DNA from: Acidobacteriaceae bacterium
GTDB taxonomy: Bacteria > Acidobacteriota > Terriglobia > Terriglobales > Acidobacteriaceae
Direction of reading: 5' to 3'
DNA: 64,000 nt
Assembly (NCBI GenBank): GCA_903642265.1
Contig: CAHJWN010000001.1
Coordinates: 62,001 to 126,000 of the forward strand
The notes beneath the pieces are model-generated. The model ran no database searches. It worked only from the letters and a program-made list of their open reading frames with translations, and was not told the origin of the DNA. The stretch's first letter is position 1; every line of letters begins with the position of its first letter. A program made the translations under genes and the position numbers. Shown piece by piece: positions 24,629 through 32,921 of this stretch.

Positions 24629-26791
24629 TCATGGAATCACCCTTCGCCGCGCGATTGCGGTGAACCAAAGACTGCGGCCGCAATCCGTGCCATAGAGCAG
24701 TGTCTTCGAATCCTCTTCCCACATCGGCTGAACCTGGTTGCACGGTACATCCGCAATACGCCGCGTCATGCCTGTTGCCTGGTCGCGAACCCACAGATTC
24801 CAACCGTTGCTTTGAAACCGGCTATATGCCATCCAACGTCCATTCGGTGAAATCGCGGGATAGCGTGTTTCGCCCAGATGAAGCGGGCTGTTGTCATGCG
24901 ATGTGTCCGTAAGATAGATCTCCGGCTCACGTCCGTTCGCGACCGCCGAGAAGGCATACTCTCTTCCTGAGAGAAACGAGGCCTCATAGACCTTCAGCGA
25001 AGGTGCTGTAAGTGCCGACTCCCGCACACCCTCTTTTATAAAATCTGTCCGCTGCATCAGCCGTCCCCGTCCATGATCGTCGCGGAGGAACGCAAGGTCT
25101 CTTCCATTGGCGGAGAGCATGGGCTGGCGCGCGTCGTCGAGGACTACCTGCGAACCACGCTGCAGATCGACGATCTGCGAATGCGGCGCTCCCACCCGTT
25201 CCACGAGGATGCTCCCTGGCCCGCTACTTTGGCCGGTGCTGGTAAACGAGAGATCGTCTGGCAGCCTGGCCGAGGTTGCGGCCGCTACATTTTCCTGCGC
25301 CTCTGTGACCAGGCGATAGCCTTCATAGCTGAATGAGACATAGTGAACTCCATGAGGTGCGGGATGCGGCTGCGCATTTAGAAATCCCTGTTGCTGCAAC
25401 GGCAATCGGTACGCATACTCCGACCGCACAGCACGTTCTCGATGCAGGGTCGAAGAAATGTTATAGATCGTGGCAACGAGCATGGCTCCGCCCCACACAT
25501 ACTTCGCCATCCCACTTTCAGTTCTCTTGCCAGCCGAACCGACCCAGAGCAACCCATAGTTCACAGACAAGAACGCAAGCAGCAGTGGCAGCCTGGCGAT
25601 CTGCAGCAGCGCCCATGCTCCTGCCATCTTCTTTGGACTGGGTAAAGGCAAACCGATGCAGAGATAAACGATCAGCAAGGCCAAAGCCCAGCCATAACGT
25701 CTTGCTTTGATCAACACTGCAGCAAGTACGCAGACAGGCAGCGCCATAAGGACGAAGTTATACAGCGCGGGCACGGTAGAGATTGTGAGCGAGGCCGTCA
25801 ACAGAGCCGACAACTCGAGCAGGAGGCGATCACGGCTTCCATCTGATTTACGGATGAGCAGCACAGCCGGCGCCAGCACGAGCATCTGCAATGTTGGCAT
25901 GAGCAACGCAAAGCACAGTACTGAGTTATGCCAGGGATGCGGATTCCACTGCGGCTCTGAAAGAAACAGCCGATGCAGAATGCCGGAGAAGGAAGCGCTC
26001 GGCACATACGGCGGCATTGCCTCGCCATGTAGCGTCCACGGCAGAATCTCTTGAAGGTAAGTTCTGTGGACGCTCCAGCCGAAGACCGCAATCGATAAGG
26101 CACCCGCGATCAACAGCGTTACAAGAGCCGAAGCCAGGACCTTCCACTTGCTGCGCCGCAGGAACACTACAAGTAACAGGACCGGAAAGACTTTACAGGC
26201 GGCGGCGACTGCTATGAGCACACCTGCCGCCACATGCCATCCGCGAAGATATGACCAGCAGGCAGCCACGATCATGAACAACAACACTACATAATACTGG
26301 CCGAAATCCAGGTTCCGATGCAGCGGAAAGCATAGCGCCAGGGCCAGCACGACGAGCTGGTAGCTAAGCCCGGTCATCGATCTCAGCATCCAGATGATCG
26401 GGACCAGCGAAGCCAGGCTCAGCAGGATCCACACATGCTTGGCGGCCAGAGGAGGAAGTCCGGCGACGGGCAGCATCGCCAGCGTAGAAAACGGCGTGAT
26501 CGGCAAAAGGCCGATGACCGGTATGTCCGCGGCGCGATGATCCTTCTCCCGCTCAATCCAGGTCCAGTCATACATCCGCGCCGTGTCATAGCCGTCATGC
26601 ACCAGCCTCGCCGCCATGTAGTAGTTGGGGAAATCTGTGTTCAGGGTCGTCCATGCTTTTGGCAGCGTATGCGCTGCAAGGTAGAGCAGCGCCAACCCGA
26701 TGAGCGTGCGTTCCAACCACGAGGCCACGCGTTGCTTGAGGGTGAGTGTCACCCTCAAGAGCCTATCGAGCCGGACCAGCCCAGTTGTCAC
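24629..26791 (-). CDS. GT87-type mannosyltransferase fused to a WD40-like beta-propeller
   Basis: Up to 720 residues. Residues about 28-440 are polytopic with around ten transmembrane helices and match the GT-C family GT87/DUF2029 (TDFPNYYMAARLVHDG, LDFGQYYVVLLFMIVA, GVLIAVAAACKVFPVLLL), which uses polyprenyl-phosphate sugars. From about 500 on, the sequence turns into TolB/PD40-like blades (MLSANGRDLAFLRDD, YPAISPNGRWMAYSRFQ, QVQPMWEEDSKTLLYGTD), probably periplasmic. The GTG at 26791 overlaps a phased TGACA element. A GTG at 26752, 7 bp behind the -10 box, is the alternative start. It follows the GT1 gene by 7 bp and may also be read from the upstream operon. Confidence 0.8.
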   Translation of the reverse strand: MTTGLVRLDRLLRVTLTLKQRVASWLERTLIGLALLYLAAHTLPKAWTTLNTDFPNYYMAARLVHDGYDTARMYDWTWIEREKDHRAADIPVIGLLPITPFSTLAMLPVAGLPPLAAKHVWILLSLASLVPIIWMLRSMTGLSYQLVVLALALCFPLHRNLDFGQYYVVLLFMIVAACWSYLRGWHVAAGVLIAVAAACKVFPVLLLVVFLRRSKWKVLASALVTLLIAGALSIAVFGWSVHRTYLQEILPWTLHGEAMPPYVPSASFSGILHRLFLSEPQWNPHPWHNSVLCFALLMPTLQMLVLAPAVLLIRKSDGSRDRLLLELSALLTASLTISTVPALYNFVLMALPVCVLAAVLIKARRYGWALALLIVYLCIGLPLPSPKKMAGAWALLQIARLPLLLAFLSVNYGLLWVGSAGKRTESGMAKYVWGGAMLVATIYNISSTLHRERAVRSEYAYRLPLQQQGFLNAQPHPAPHGVHYVSFSYEGYRLVTEAQENVAAATSARLPDDLSFTSTGQSSGPGSILVERVGAPHSQIVDLQRGSQVVLDDARQPMLSANGRDLAFLRDDHGRGRLMQRTDFIKEGVRESALTAPSLKVYEASFLSGREYAFSAVANGREPEIYLTDTSHDNSPLHLGETRYPAISPNGRWMAYSRFQSNGWNLWVRDQATGMTRRIADVPCNQVQPMWEEDSKTLLYGTDCGRSLWFTAIARRRVIP

Positions 26792-26801
26792 ATCTTTGTC
26801 A
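26760..26801 (-). promoter_or_regulatory. Phased-repeat promoter before the GT87 gene
   Basis: On the minus strand TGACAA (26796-26801) and TGACAA (26785-26790) lie 11 bp apart. After CT and 19 bp in total comes TAGGCT (26760-26765). The element overlaps the stop codon of the GT1 gene and the first GTG of the GT87 frame. It could be an internal promoter of the operon. Confidence 0.5.
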
Positions 26802-28088
26802 TTTCGAGAGGATTTGTGTGTCGCTCGAGGGGGGCGATTGCATGTGCCGCTTCAACGAGTTTTCGATGACATCTGCCGCATGTGCGACGCCATCTGAAGC
26901 GCGGACCGCCGCTTTGATCGCCATGGCCGCATCGCGCCAGCCGGGCTGATTAAGTAAGGTGAGCAGCGCTAATCTGATCTTCCCCGCCGAGAGCTTCTTT
27001 GCAGGCAGGGCAATCGCAACGCCACACCGCTCCAGACGAGCGGCCACCGCAGGCTGATCAAGAGTCCTGGGAATCACAACCATTGGCTTGCCTTCCCTCA
27101 GTGTCTCAAGCACGGTATTGAGGCCGCCGTGGCAGATAACAATGTCAGCCTTCTTCAGGATCTCAAGCTGCGGAAGATCTTTCATGACAATCACGTTTCC
27201 CGGCAGACCTCCGAGATCTTCTGGTTCACGGCGTCCACCGAGCGAGATCACCAACTGTACACAGAGTTGCTCGCAAGCCTCCGCAATCAAACGAAAGATC
27301 ACAAGGTCGCTGCTGCCAGAAGTTCCAAGCGACGCGTAAACCATCGTTCGTCCATCAAGGTGGTCCCATGGAAAGTCCATTGCAGGGCGCGCGGCCTCCT
27401 CCACAAATGGCCCTGCATAGTGAAAAGTGTGCGGAAATGTAGTCCGCGGAAGATCCAGACACTGCGGAAGCTGCGTGATGTGGGCGAGTTCCGGGTAATC
27501 GCGACTTATCTTTCGGACCGTTCCGAATCCCCTCGCTCTCCGAAGAGCGTCCAGTTGGCTACGAACCGGTCCGCGCATGCGCAGCACCGAGACCTGATGA
27601 CACATCCGCTGAATTCGTTCTAAGACGCTGACATTCGGCGCTATGCTCCGCGGTCCGTCCCAACCGAAGTTGTGCGGCACAGAAGTCGAGATCACTACAT
27701 AAGGCAGGCGCAACATCTGCGCCAGCGTAGGACCGGCCAGCGCAATCTCATCCATGATGATCGCGTCGATTGCGTAACCTGCCATCGCTGGCGCCGTCTG
27801 CCGAAGAAACCTTTCCATGTCGAAGACAACGCGGTCGATGCCGTCACGGAGCGCAATGATCTCCCGCATAATCGTCCACTTATATACGCGCCGGTTGTTC
27901 CTGAGTAAGTGAGCGACAGGCGATCCGATGGAACAAAACTCTAGTCCGTGCGCGCATACGCGGTCCTCAAGGTCCGCTGTCTGAAAGAACGTGACCCGAT
28001 GCCCACGGGCAACTAACTCCCTCGACAAAACAATCATTGGATTTAGATGGCCCGCTCCCTTATAGGACAAGACTCCGAAGTGTGACAT
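26799..28088 (-). CDS. UDP-sugar glycosyltransferase, GT1/MGT family
   Basis: About 429 residues from the ATG at 28088. This gives the family-typical MSHFGVLS start; an ATG at 28097 is 9 bp upstream. It is a GT-B fold with an N-terminal acceptor half (GHLNPMIVLSRELVARGHRVTFF) and a C-terminal donor half containing MVYASLGTSG and the PSPG-like signature CHGGLNTVLETLREGKPMV. Relatives glycosylate macrolides, carotenoids (zeaxanthin) and other small molecules, so the acceptor is probably a lipid or secondary metabolite rather than a polymer. It follows the amidohydrolase stop codon by 1 bp. Confidence 0.85.
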   Translation of the reverse strand: MSHFGVLSYKGAGHLNPMIVLSRELVARGHRVTFFQTADLEDRVCAHGLEFCSIGSPVAHLLRNNRRVYKWTIMREIIALRDGIDRVVFDMERFLRQTAPAMAGYAIDAIIMDEIALAGPTLAQMLRLPYVVISTSVPHNFGWDGPRSIAPNVSVLERIQRMCHQVSVLRMRGPVRSQLDALRRARGFGTVRKISRDYPELAHITQLPQCLDLPRTTFPHTFHYAGPFVEEAARPAMDFPWDHLDGRTMVYASLGTSGSSDLVIFRLIAEACEQLCVQLVISLGGRREPEDLGGLPGNVIVMKDLPQLEILKKADIVICHGGLNTVLETLREGKPMVVIPRTLDQPAVAARLERCGVAIALPAKKLSAGKIRLALLTLLNQPGWRDAAMAIKAAVRASDGVAHAADVIENSLKRHMQSPPSSDTQILSK

Positions 28089-28089
28089 C

Positions 28090-29355
28090 TTATGCATCGA
28101 TTCGGGCAGCGGCCACGCTTCTAACCGGGCGGCTACCTAACCGCACGTTTCCCTTACCCAACACGGCTTCCGCGCGTCGCAACAACTCGTCTACAGGTGC
28201 TCGCACCCATCGCAGAGTGTCCTGTATCCGTAGCGGTTCTAGTCCATCTCTTGCCGTAAGCGGCAGACGCTGCCATACAGCTTTAGAGGCCAGTTGCACG
28301 CAGCCGCCAACCATTACAAGTTCCACGTCTTGCATGGAGAGAGAGGCCAGCGCGTCCGCCGGTGTTCCACCTTTATCAGGAACCGCAATTAGGTCGCCGA
28401 CGCCGTTCGTCCTGATCGTTCCTTCGTGGTCCCGCAGCCGTAGGGCCCTCATCGGATTATCCGCGACCATGGCATACATTTTGATCGGTTGGATTTCGCC
28501 TCGTCGAATCACAAACCTGATCTCATCCAACAGGTCGCCTTCTGCGGTCAAGGGAGAATCGTTCCCCAGCGAAATGTTCTCGACCGCATTCAGACGCTCC
28601 ATGGCGGGCACGCGGTGGAATAGAAACTCATTCGACGATGGACACACGACGAGCGAGGCACGCCGCTCTCGCAGCAGATTGAGTCCTGCATCATCGAGCG
28701 CCAGGCCATGAACAAGCACCGTGCCTGGACCCACCATTCCAAGCCGATCCAGTTCAACAATCTCCTGCTGTGCCTGTGCGTCAATGCCTTCGCAGGCATG
28801 CAGGAGATAAGCCGCGCCGGTTGGTGTCTCTCTGCAGCTTTTGAGAAGGTCGCCACCAAGCGCGAGAGAGTGACTCCATCCGTACTGCTGGACCACTCTA
28901 ATAGGAAAGTCTGCTCGCTGGAGCTCCGGCCAAAGCCGGTCGTGATGACAGACCGTAGTGACTCCGCAGCAAAGATTGCGCAGCCCGCCCCACCACAGCC
29001 GCACCCATTTAGGAATGGAGTGATGGGTGGCGATCACGTCGGCGAACTTGCAATGGATGTCCTCTCCCCATTCCACATAGTTTTTATAGGGCGGGTCTCC
29101 AAGCCGCGGATACAGCGCGAACTGGAGATGATCGTGCGCGTTTATCAGCCCTGGAAGGACCAGATATCCGGTCAAGTCGATCTCGATTTTCTCGCTTCGA
29201 GGAACGGCCGATGAAGATGCATTCGGTCCAACATGCGTTACCCTGCCCGCATCGATATGGATCGAGGTCCACTCACTATCGATTGGCCCATTTGCGATAC
29301 GTGCTCCATTAATAAGCGCATCGCCTAGTCTCGGTCTATGAGCAAGGTCATGCAT
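28090..29355 (-). CDS. Amidohydrolase-family metal-dependent hydrolase
   Basis: About 421 residues from the ATG at 29355, which overlaps the end of the methyltransferase gene. It has the composite domain of cyclic deaminases/chlorohydrolases (small beta-domain, then TIM barrel). Metal-ligand motifs are visible: NAHDHLQF (HxH after strand 1), LHACEG, LVHGLALD and the late Asp in SLGNDSPLTA. The barrel lacks an obvious carboxylated Lys, as in the adenosine-deaminase-like branch. The substrate is unknown; a cyclic amide or amidine bond in the metabolite made by this operon is possible. Confidence 0.8.
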   Translation of the reverse strand: MHDLAHRPRLGDALINGARIANGPIDSEWTSIHIDAGRVTHVGPNASSSAVPRSEKIEIDLTGYLVLPGLINAHDHLQFALYPRLGDPPYKNYVEWGEDIHCKFADVIATHHSIPKWVRLWWGGLRNLCCGVTTVCHHDRLWPELQRADFPIRVVQQYGWSHSLALGGDLLKSCRETPTGAAYLLHACEGIDAQAQQEIVELDRLGMVGPGTVLVHGLALDDAGLNLLRERRASLVVCPSSNEFLFHRVPAMERLNAVENISLGNDSPLTAEGDLLDEIRFVIRRGEIQPIKMYAMVADNPMRALRLRDHEGTIRTNGVGDLIAVPDKGGTPADALASLSMQDVELVMVGGCVQLASKAVWQRLPLTARDGLEPLRIQDTLRWVRAPVDELLRRAEAVLGKGNVRLGSRPVRSVAAARIDA

Positions 29356-30304
29356 GTTTCTCTGCCACATAGATCCGGAACCGCGAAGGCTCACGACGAC
29401 GGCGTAACCCGGCCAGGAACGGGCGCAGCTTCCACCTTAAGCCGTAAGCCGGGTGAAGCGCGGCCCATTGAAGCGATAGCTGTACCTCGAGCCTACGCAA
29501 GCGATCATCGGTAAGAAACTCGAGGCTGGCAACGGAGGCGGAGGCAGTGCCATATCGGTGAATGAAAGAAGCCTGGCGTTCCGCGATCATCTGCTGGCCG
29601 CTCTCTTCCCTGGAATACCAGGGAGTGTCGCTGATGATCACCCGTCCGCCAATCCTCAGGCATCGGAGCGCCTCGCGCAGCGTCGTCTCATAGTCCTCCG
29701 CATAATGAAACGATGCATTGAACACGATCGCATCGAACTGTCCATCCTCAAAGGGCAGGCGCGTCATCTCTGCCTGGAACCGCGCAATCGGCTGTGGCAG
29801 GTACCTGTCGTAGTGCGCAGCAGCAGCCAGCCCATCCTGCCTGTTCATCAGCAGATCAACAGCTACAGGCTGATGGCCTGCAAGCGTCAAACGGTAGCTC
29901 ATCCAGCAGTTTCCTGCCCCGAGATCTAAGATCTTGAGCGCAGTCCCTGCGGGTGCCAGGACATGATTGATGAGATGTTCGAAGCTCCTGGAGCGAATAT
30001 GCCACTGGCTTGGGTTACGGCCTGACGCATCGTTGTAGGGAAGTGCAAGGTAGTAGTCATCGGACTCGCTGCCACGACCTTCAGCCGCGCGGATGCCCTC
30101 GTAGTCCGCGATGAAGCGCGCATAGTGCTGAGCTGTCTCCGGAAGCAACGCCTGAACCACTCCGCCGGTAATGCTCATCTGAAATCCGCATTTGCCGCAG
30201 TCCAGCGCATCAACCTGGGCAAAGCAGCGAGGGCAACGGAGCGCAACGACTCCGAGACACGCGCGACTGGCCTCGGTGCCGTCGTGCAAGCCAGCCGCGG
30301 TCAT
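29348..30304 (-). CDS. Class I SAM methyltransferase with N-terminal zinc ribbon
   Basis: A 318-residue protein. Residues about 20-45 contain CPRC and CGKC, a Trm112-like zinc knuckle. A class I methyltransferase follows with motif I LDLGAGNCWMS, acidic motif II PVAVDLL and motif IV FDAIVFNASFHYAED. The substrate is unknown. It overlaps the radical SAM gene by 4 bp (ATGA) and the amidohydrolase gene by 8 bp, so all belong to one operon. Confidence 0.85.
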   Translation of the reverse strand: MTAAGLHDGTEASRACLGVVALRCPRCFAQVDALDCGKCGFQMSITGGVVQALLPETAQHYARFIADYEGIRAAEGRGSESDDYYLALPYNDASGRNPSQWHIRSRSFEHLINHVLAPAGTALKILDLGAGNCWMSYRLTLAGHQPVAVDLLMNRQDGLAAAAHYDRYLPQPIARFQAEMTRLPFEDGQFDAIVFNASFHYAEDYETTLREALRCLRIGGRVIISDTPWYSREESGQQMIAERQASFIHRYGTASASVASLEFLTDDRLRRLEVQLSLQWAALHPAYGLRWKLRPFLAGLRRRREPSRFRIYVAEKHA

Positions 30305-31797
30305 GCTAGAGCGGCCCGCGCAGGAACGAAGCTCTCGATCTGCACCAGCGATGAAGACGCGGCCGTCAACACTTCGTCGAAGTCCTGCAAGGCATCAGGA
30401 TCCCGGCACTCCGGCTCTAGTGCGTTTACCGTGGCCCAAAGGTCATCCACCCTGGCCATCGTGACGCTCGAAGCCATCTCGCTCCACGAGTCCACCTCTG
30501 CATGCAGCGCCTCGCGCACGGCACGATAGAAGGTCGTCGTGTACGCAGCATTGAACATGATGCAGAGGTCGCCGCTATCGCTCCAATTGCGTTTGCTCCC
30601 AAGTTGCGTCCGCACCTTTTCGTAGAATGCGGTGCCCGGCAACGGGTACGAGAAGGAAATCCCGATATCATCGGGCCGGTTCGCCCGGACAAATTCAATC
30701 GTGTCCTGGAGTTCATCCCGACCCTCCCCCGGGTAGCCAAACTGCAGAAAGAAACAAGCGCGTATCCCCGCATCTTGCAGCCGGCGGCACGCAACGACAA
30801 CCGCGGGCAGGCTGAGCCCCTTGTCCATCGCGTTCAACACGCTCTGCGCTCCAGATTCGACGCCCATCCAAACTTCCGCACAGCCCGCCGCTTTCAGGTG
30901 CTTGACCGCAGATTCCGTCATCAGGTCGGCACGAGACTGGACCTTGAACGGCACGCAGGCATCACGCCGACTTACCTCTGTGGCGAACTCTTCCACCCAA
31001 TGTTGATTGAGCGCAAATACGTCGTCTCCGAACCAAATGTGCTCGGCCCCTGCCTTCTTCAATACCGCCATCTCCTCAGCTACTGCCGAAGCTGGACGCA
31101 GATGAAATTTGTTGCCCGAGATAGGCTTCGCGCACCAGTTGCAACGATAAGGACACCCTCGGCTCGACACCATGTTCATAGAAAAGTATCCGTGCGCGTC
31201 TATCCATGCCTTGCGATAGGGTTCGAGGTCAATCAGATCGCGCGAGGGCAACGGAAGCTGCGACCATTGGGGATTCTTCGCAAGCTGTCTTGGACTGTGC
31301 ACCGGCCGGCCGCTTGTACCGCTCTGCACCAGCCCATCGACTAAGGGAGTTGGCGCGCCTGCGAGCACAGCGGAACATAGCTGCGTCAACGTTTCTTCAG
31401 CCTCACCGCAGAGCACGTAGTCGAAACCCTTCTCGAGGAACAGCGCGGGATTGTCGGTCGAATCGGACCCATGCACGATCGCAACAACATCCCGGGCATG
31501 GGCCAGCCGTGCAATCTCCCACGCAACCTCGCGCATCCGCGTGAGACACATCTTCGAGAGGAAGTTGAAGTCGTCTTCGTAGACCACCACGATCCTCGGT
31601 TGCTGTGCTTCCAGCATGGCGACGAAAGCCGCCGAAGGCTCGTCGAGCATCGTGTCAAAGACCGCAACCGAGATGCCTGCCTGGCGTAACGCAGAAGCTG
31701 CATAGAGCGTGCCTATCGGAGCGTACGGCTGCATCTTCCGCAACTGTTTGGGATCGTAGCCCAGATGATAAGAATGCGTGATGAGAATGTCCGCCAC
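30301..31797 (-). CDS. B12-binding-type radical SAM protein
   Basis: A 498-residue protein. The N-terminal 150 residues have the Rossmann layout of a cobalamin-binding domain (PIGTLYAASALRQAGISVAVFDT), although the classic DxHxxG is not seen. The radical SAM core begins with RGCPYRCNWC, supplying Cys215, Cys219 and Cys222 for the [4Fe-4S] cluster, followed by GDDVFALNQHWVEEF. Such proteins methylate or rearrange unactivated carbons in natural products, hopanoids and pigments. The GTG start has a good ribosome-binding site (GAGGTGA). It heads the operon methyltransferase-amidohydrolase-GT1-GT87. Confidence 0.85.
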   Translation of the reverse strand: MADILITHSYHLGYDPKQLRKMQPYAPIGTLYAASALRQAGISVAVFDTMLDEPSAAFVAMLEAQQPRIVVVYEDDFNFLSKMCLTRMREVAWEIARLAHARDVVAIVHGSDSTDNPALFLEKGFDYVLCGEAEETLTQLCSAVLAGAPTPLVDGLVQSGTSGRPVHSPRQLAKNPQWSQLPLPSRDLIDLEPYRKAWIDAHGYFSMNMVSSRGCPYRCNWCAKPISGNKFHLRPASAVAEEMAVLKKAGAEHIWFGDDVFALNQHWVEEFATEVSRRDACVPFKVQSRADLMTESAVKHLKAAGCAEVWMGVESGAQSVLNAMDKGLSLPAVVVACRRLQDAGIRACFFLQFGYPGEGRDELQDTIEFVRANRPDDIGISFSYPLPGTAFYEKVRTQLGSKRNWSDSGDLCIMFNAAYTTTFYRAVREALHAEVDSWSEMASSVTMARVDDLWATVNALEPECRDPDALQDFDEVLTAASSSLVQIESFVPARAALA

Positions 31798-31894
31798 AAT
31801 TCACCTCGAAGGCTTCTGCGGCGGTAGGCACTTAGCTAGACCGCCGTGAGTTGATTCAGCAACAAAAGCAGCCGAATGAACCTTTGATTGACCT

Positions 31895-31947
31895 AGCGTA
31901 GTTGGGCAGGGACGAAGAGTTGTCTCATGATTGTCGGGTCTGTGTCA
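31895..31947 (-). promoter_or_regulatory. Phased-repeat promoter of the radical SAM operon
   Basis: On the minus strand TGACAC (31942-31947), CGACAA (31931-31936) and AGACAA (31920-31925) have an exact 11-bp period. They are followed by CT and, after 19 bp in total, by TACGCT (31895-31900). The leader would be about 90 nt. Confidence 0.65.
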
Positions 31948-31950
31948 TCT

Positions 31951-32040
31951 GTTTGCTGTCAGCTGGTTGCAGCTGTTTGCCGCCATTCATTTGGCGTCAT
32001 CTGGTCGCAGCTATTGTTTGGCGTCATTAGTTTGGCGCTG
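31951..32040. repeat. Degenerate 27-bp repeats upstream of the radical SAM promoter
   Basis: Three related units start at 31951, 31989 and 32016. The last two are directly adjacent (27 bp) and share TTTGGCGTCAT, while the first reads TTTGCTGTCAG. Units 1 and 2 also share CTGGTyGCAGCTrTT. On the minus strand each unit contains a TGACG/TGACA half-site, so they may extend the regulator-binding array. Confidence 0.5.
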
Positions 32041-32096
32041 CTGAAGCTTGAGCGATTTGCTCTAAAGGGGGTCGGCAAATTGTCTTGAGCTGGCCA

Positions 32097-32921
32097 TTAC
32101 TGTGGCGCAGGAACGTTGGTCCGGCGGAACTGATAGAGCACATGATCGCCCAGCATTGCCAGTGGACCAGCAAGCCCGCGGTCAAGCGTCTCCATGACGT
32201 TCAGCAGGTGCGGGTGCCGCGATATCCACGGCTCAGCGGCGCTGGGAGGCACGGCAATGCCAATCCCGATGCGCCTCTCCAAAACGAACCATGGGGCAAA
32301 GGCACGCACCATCTCACGTTTGCGATGGTAGAACACATGGAACTCGCGCTTGGCCAGCTTCGCCGGGGCTTCGCCGCGCTTCAGGCGCCGCAGCGCCAGG
32401 CGGTGCCGGACACGCAAAACTTCAGTCACTATCTCCCCGGGGCATAGCGTGCCGAATAAAACCAGCATCGCCGGAGCTCCGGGATTAAGTAGCTGCGACA
32501 GGCCACGTGCAACCAGTGATAGGTCATCAACACAGTTCAGCGGAGCGAAGTTAGAAAAGACCCCATCAAACCGCTTGCCACCTGCGGCAAAATGCTGCGC
32601 TGCAAAGGACTGCATCTCCTCAGCGGCAGCGACTTCAGCGCGTGCTCCCTGCGGGCCGAGCTTGATCCTGGCGAGATCCACCATTGTCGGAGAGGCGTCT
32701 GTCAGAAGCACCTGGTACCCACGTTCCGCCAGGAAGCTCGCGTCTTCTCCTGTTCCACCGCCAACTTCGAGGATTTGCCCAGCCTTCGGGAACTCGCGCA
32801 GCAGGGCATCACGGACCGCGCGACGCTGTGCCGAGACGCTGAGCCAACCGCCAAAGCGGGAGTCGAAGGTTGAAGCAATCGCGTCGAACGCAACAGCCGC
32901 CGGCCGCAAGGAGGTCATCAT
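32097..32921 (-). CDS. Class I SAM-dependent methyltransferase
   Basis: A 274-residue protein. Motif I is ILEVGGGTGEDASFLAERG, motif II VLLTDASPTMVDLA, and FDGVFSNFAPLNCVDD marks motif IV. The C-terminal third is specific and rich in Arg and aromatic residues. The substrate is unknown. It overlaps the nucleotidyltransferase gene by ATGA, so the two are one operon and probably act on the same product. Confidence 0.88.
   Translation of the reverse strand: MMTSLRPAAVAFDAIASTFDSRFGGWLSVSAQRRAVRDALLREFPKAGQILEVGGGTGEDASFLAERGYQVLLTDASPTMVDLARIKLGPQGARAEVAAAEEMQSFAAQHFAAGGKRFDGVFSNFAPLNCVDDLSLVARGLSQLLNPGAPAMLVLFGTLCPGEIVTEVLRVRHRLALRRLKRGEAPAKLAKREFHVFYHRKREMVRAFAPWFVLERRIGIGIAVPPSAAEPWISRHPHLLNVMETLDRGLAGPLAMLGDHVLYQFRRTNVPAPQ

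Larger units (their letters stand above)
31798..32096. other. 299-bp regulatory gap upstream of the radical SAM operon
   Basis: No gene is apparent. The gap contains the phased TGACA promoter at 31895-31947 and, further upstream, degenerate 27-bp repeats (31951-32040). Base composition is clearly different from the flanking coding regions. Confidence 0.6.
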
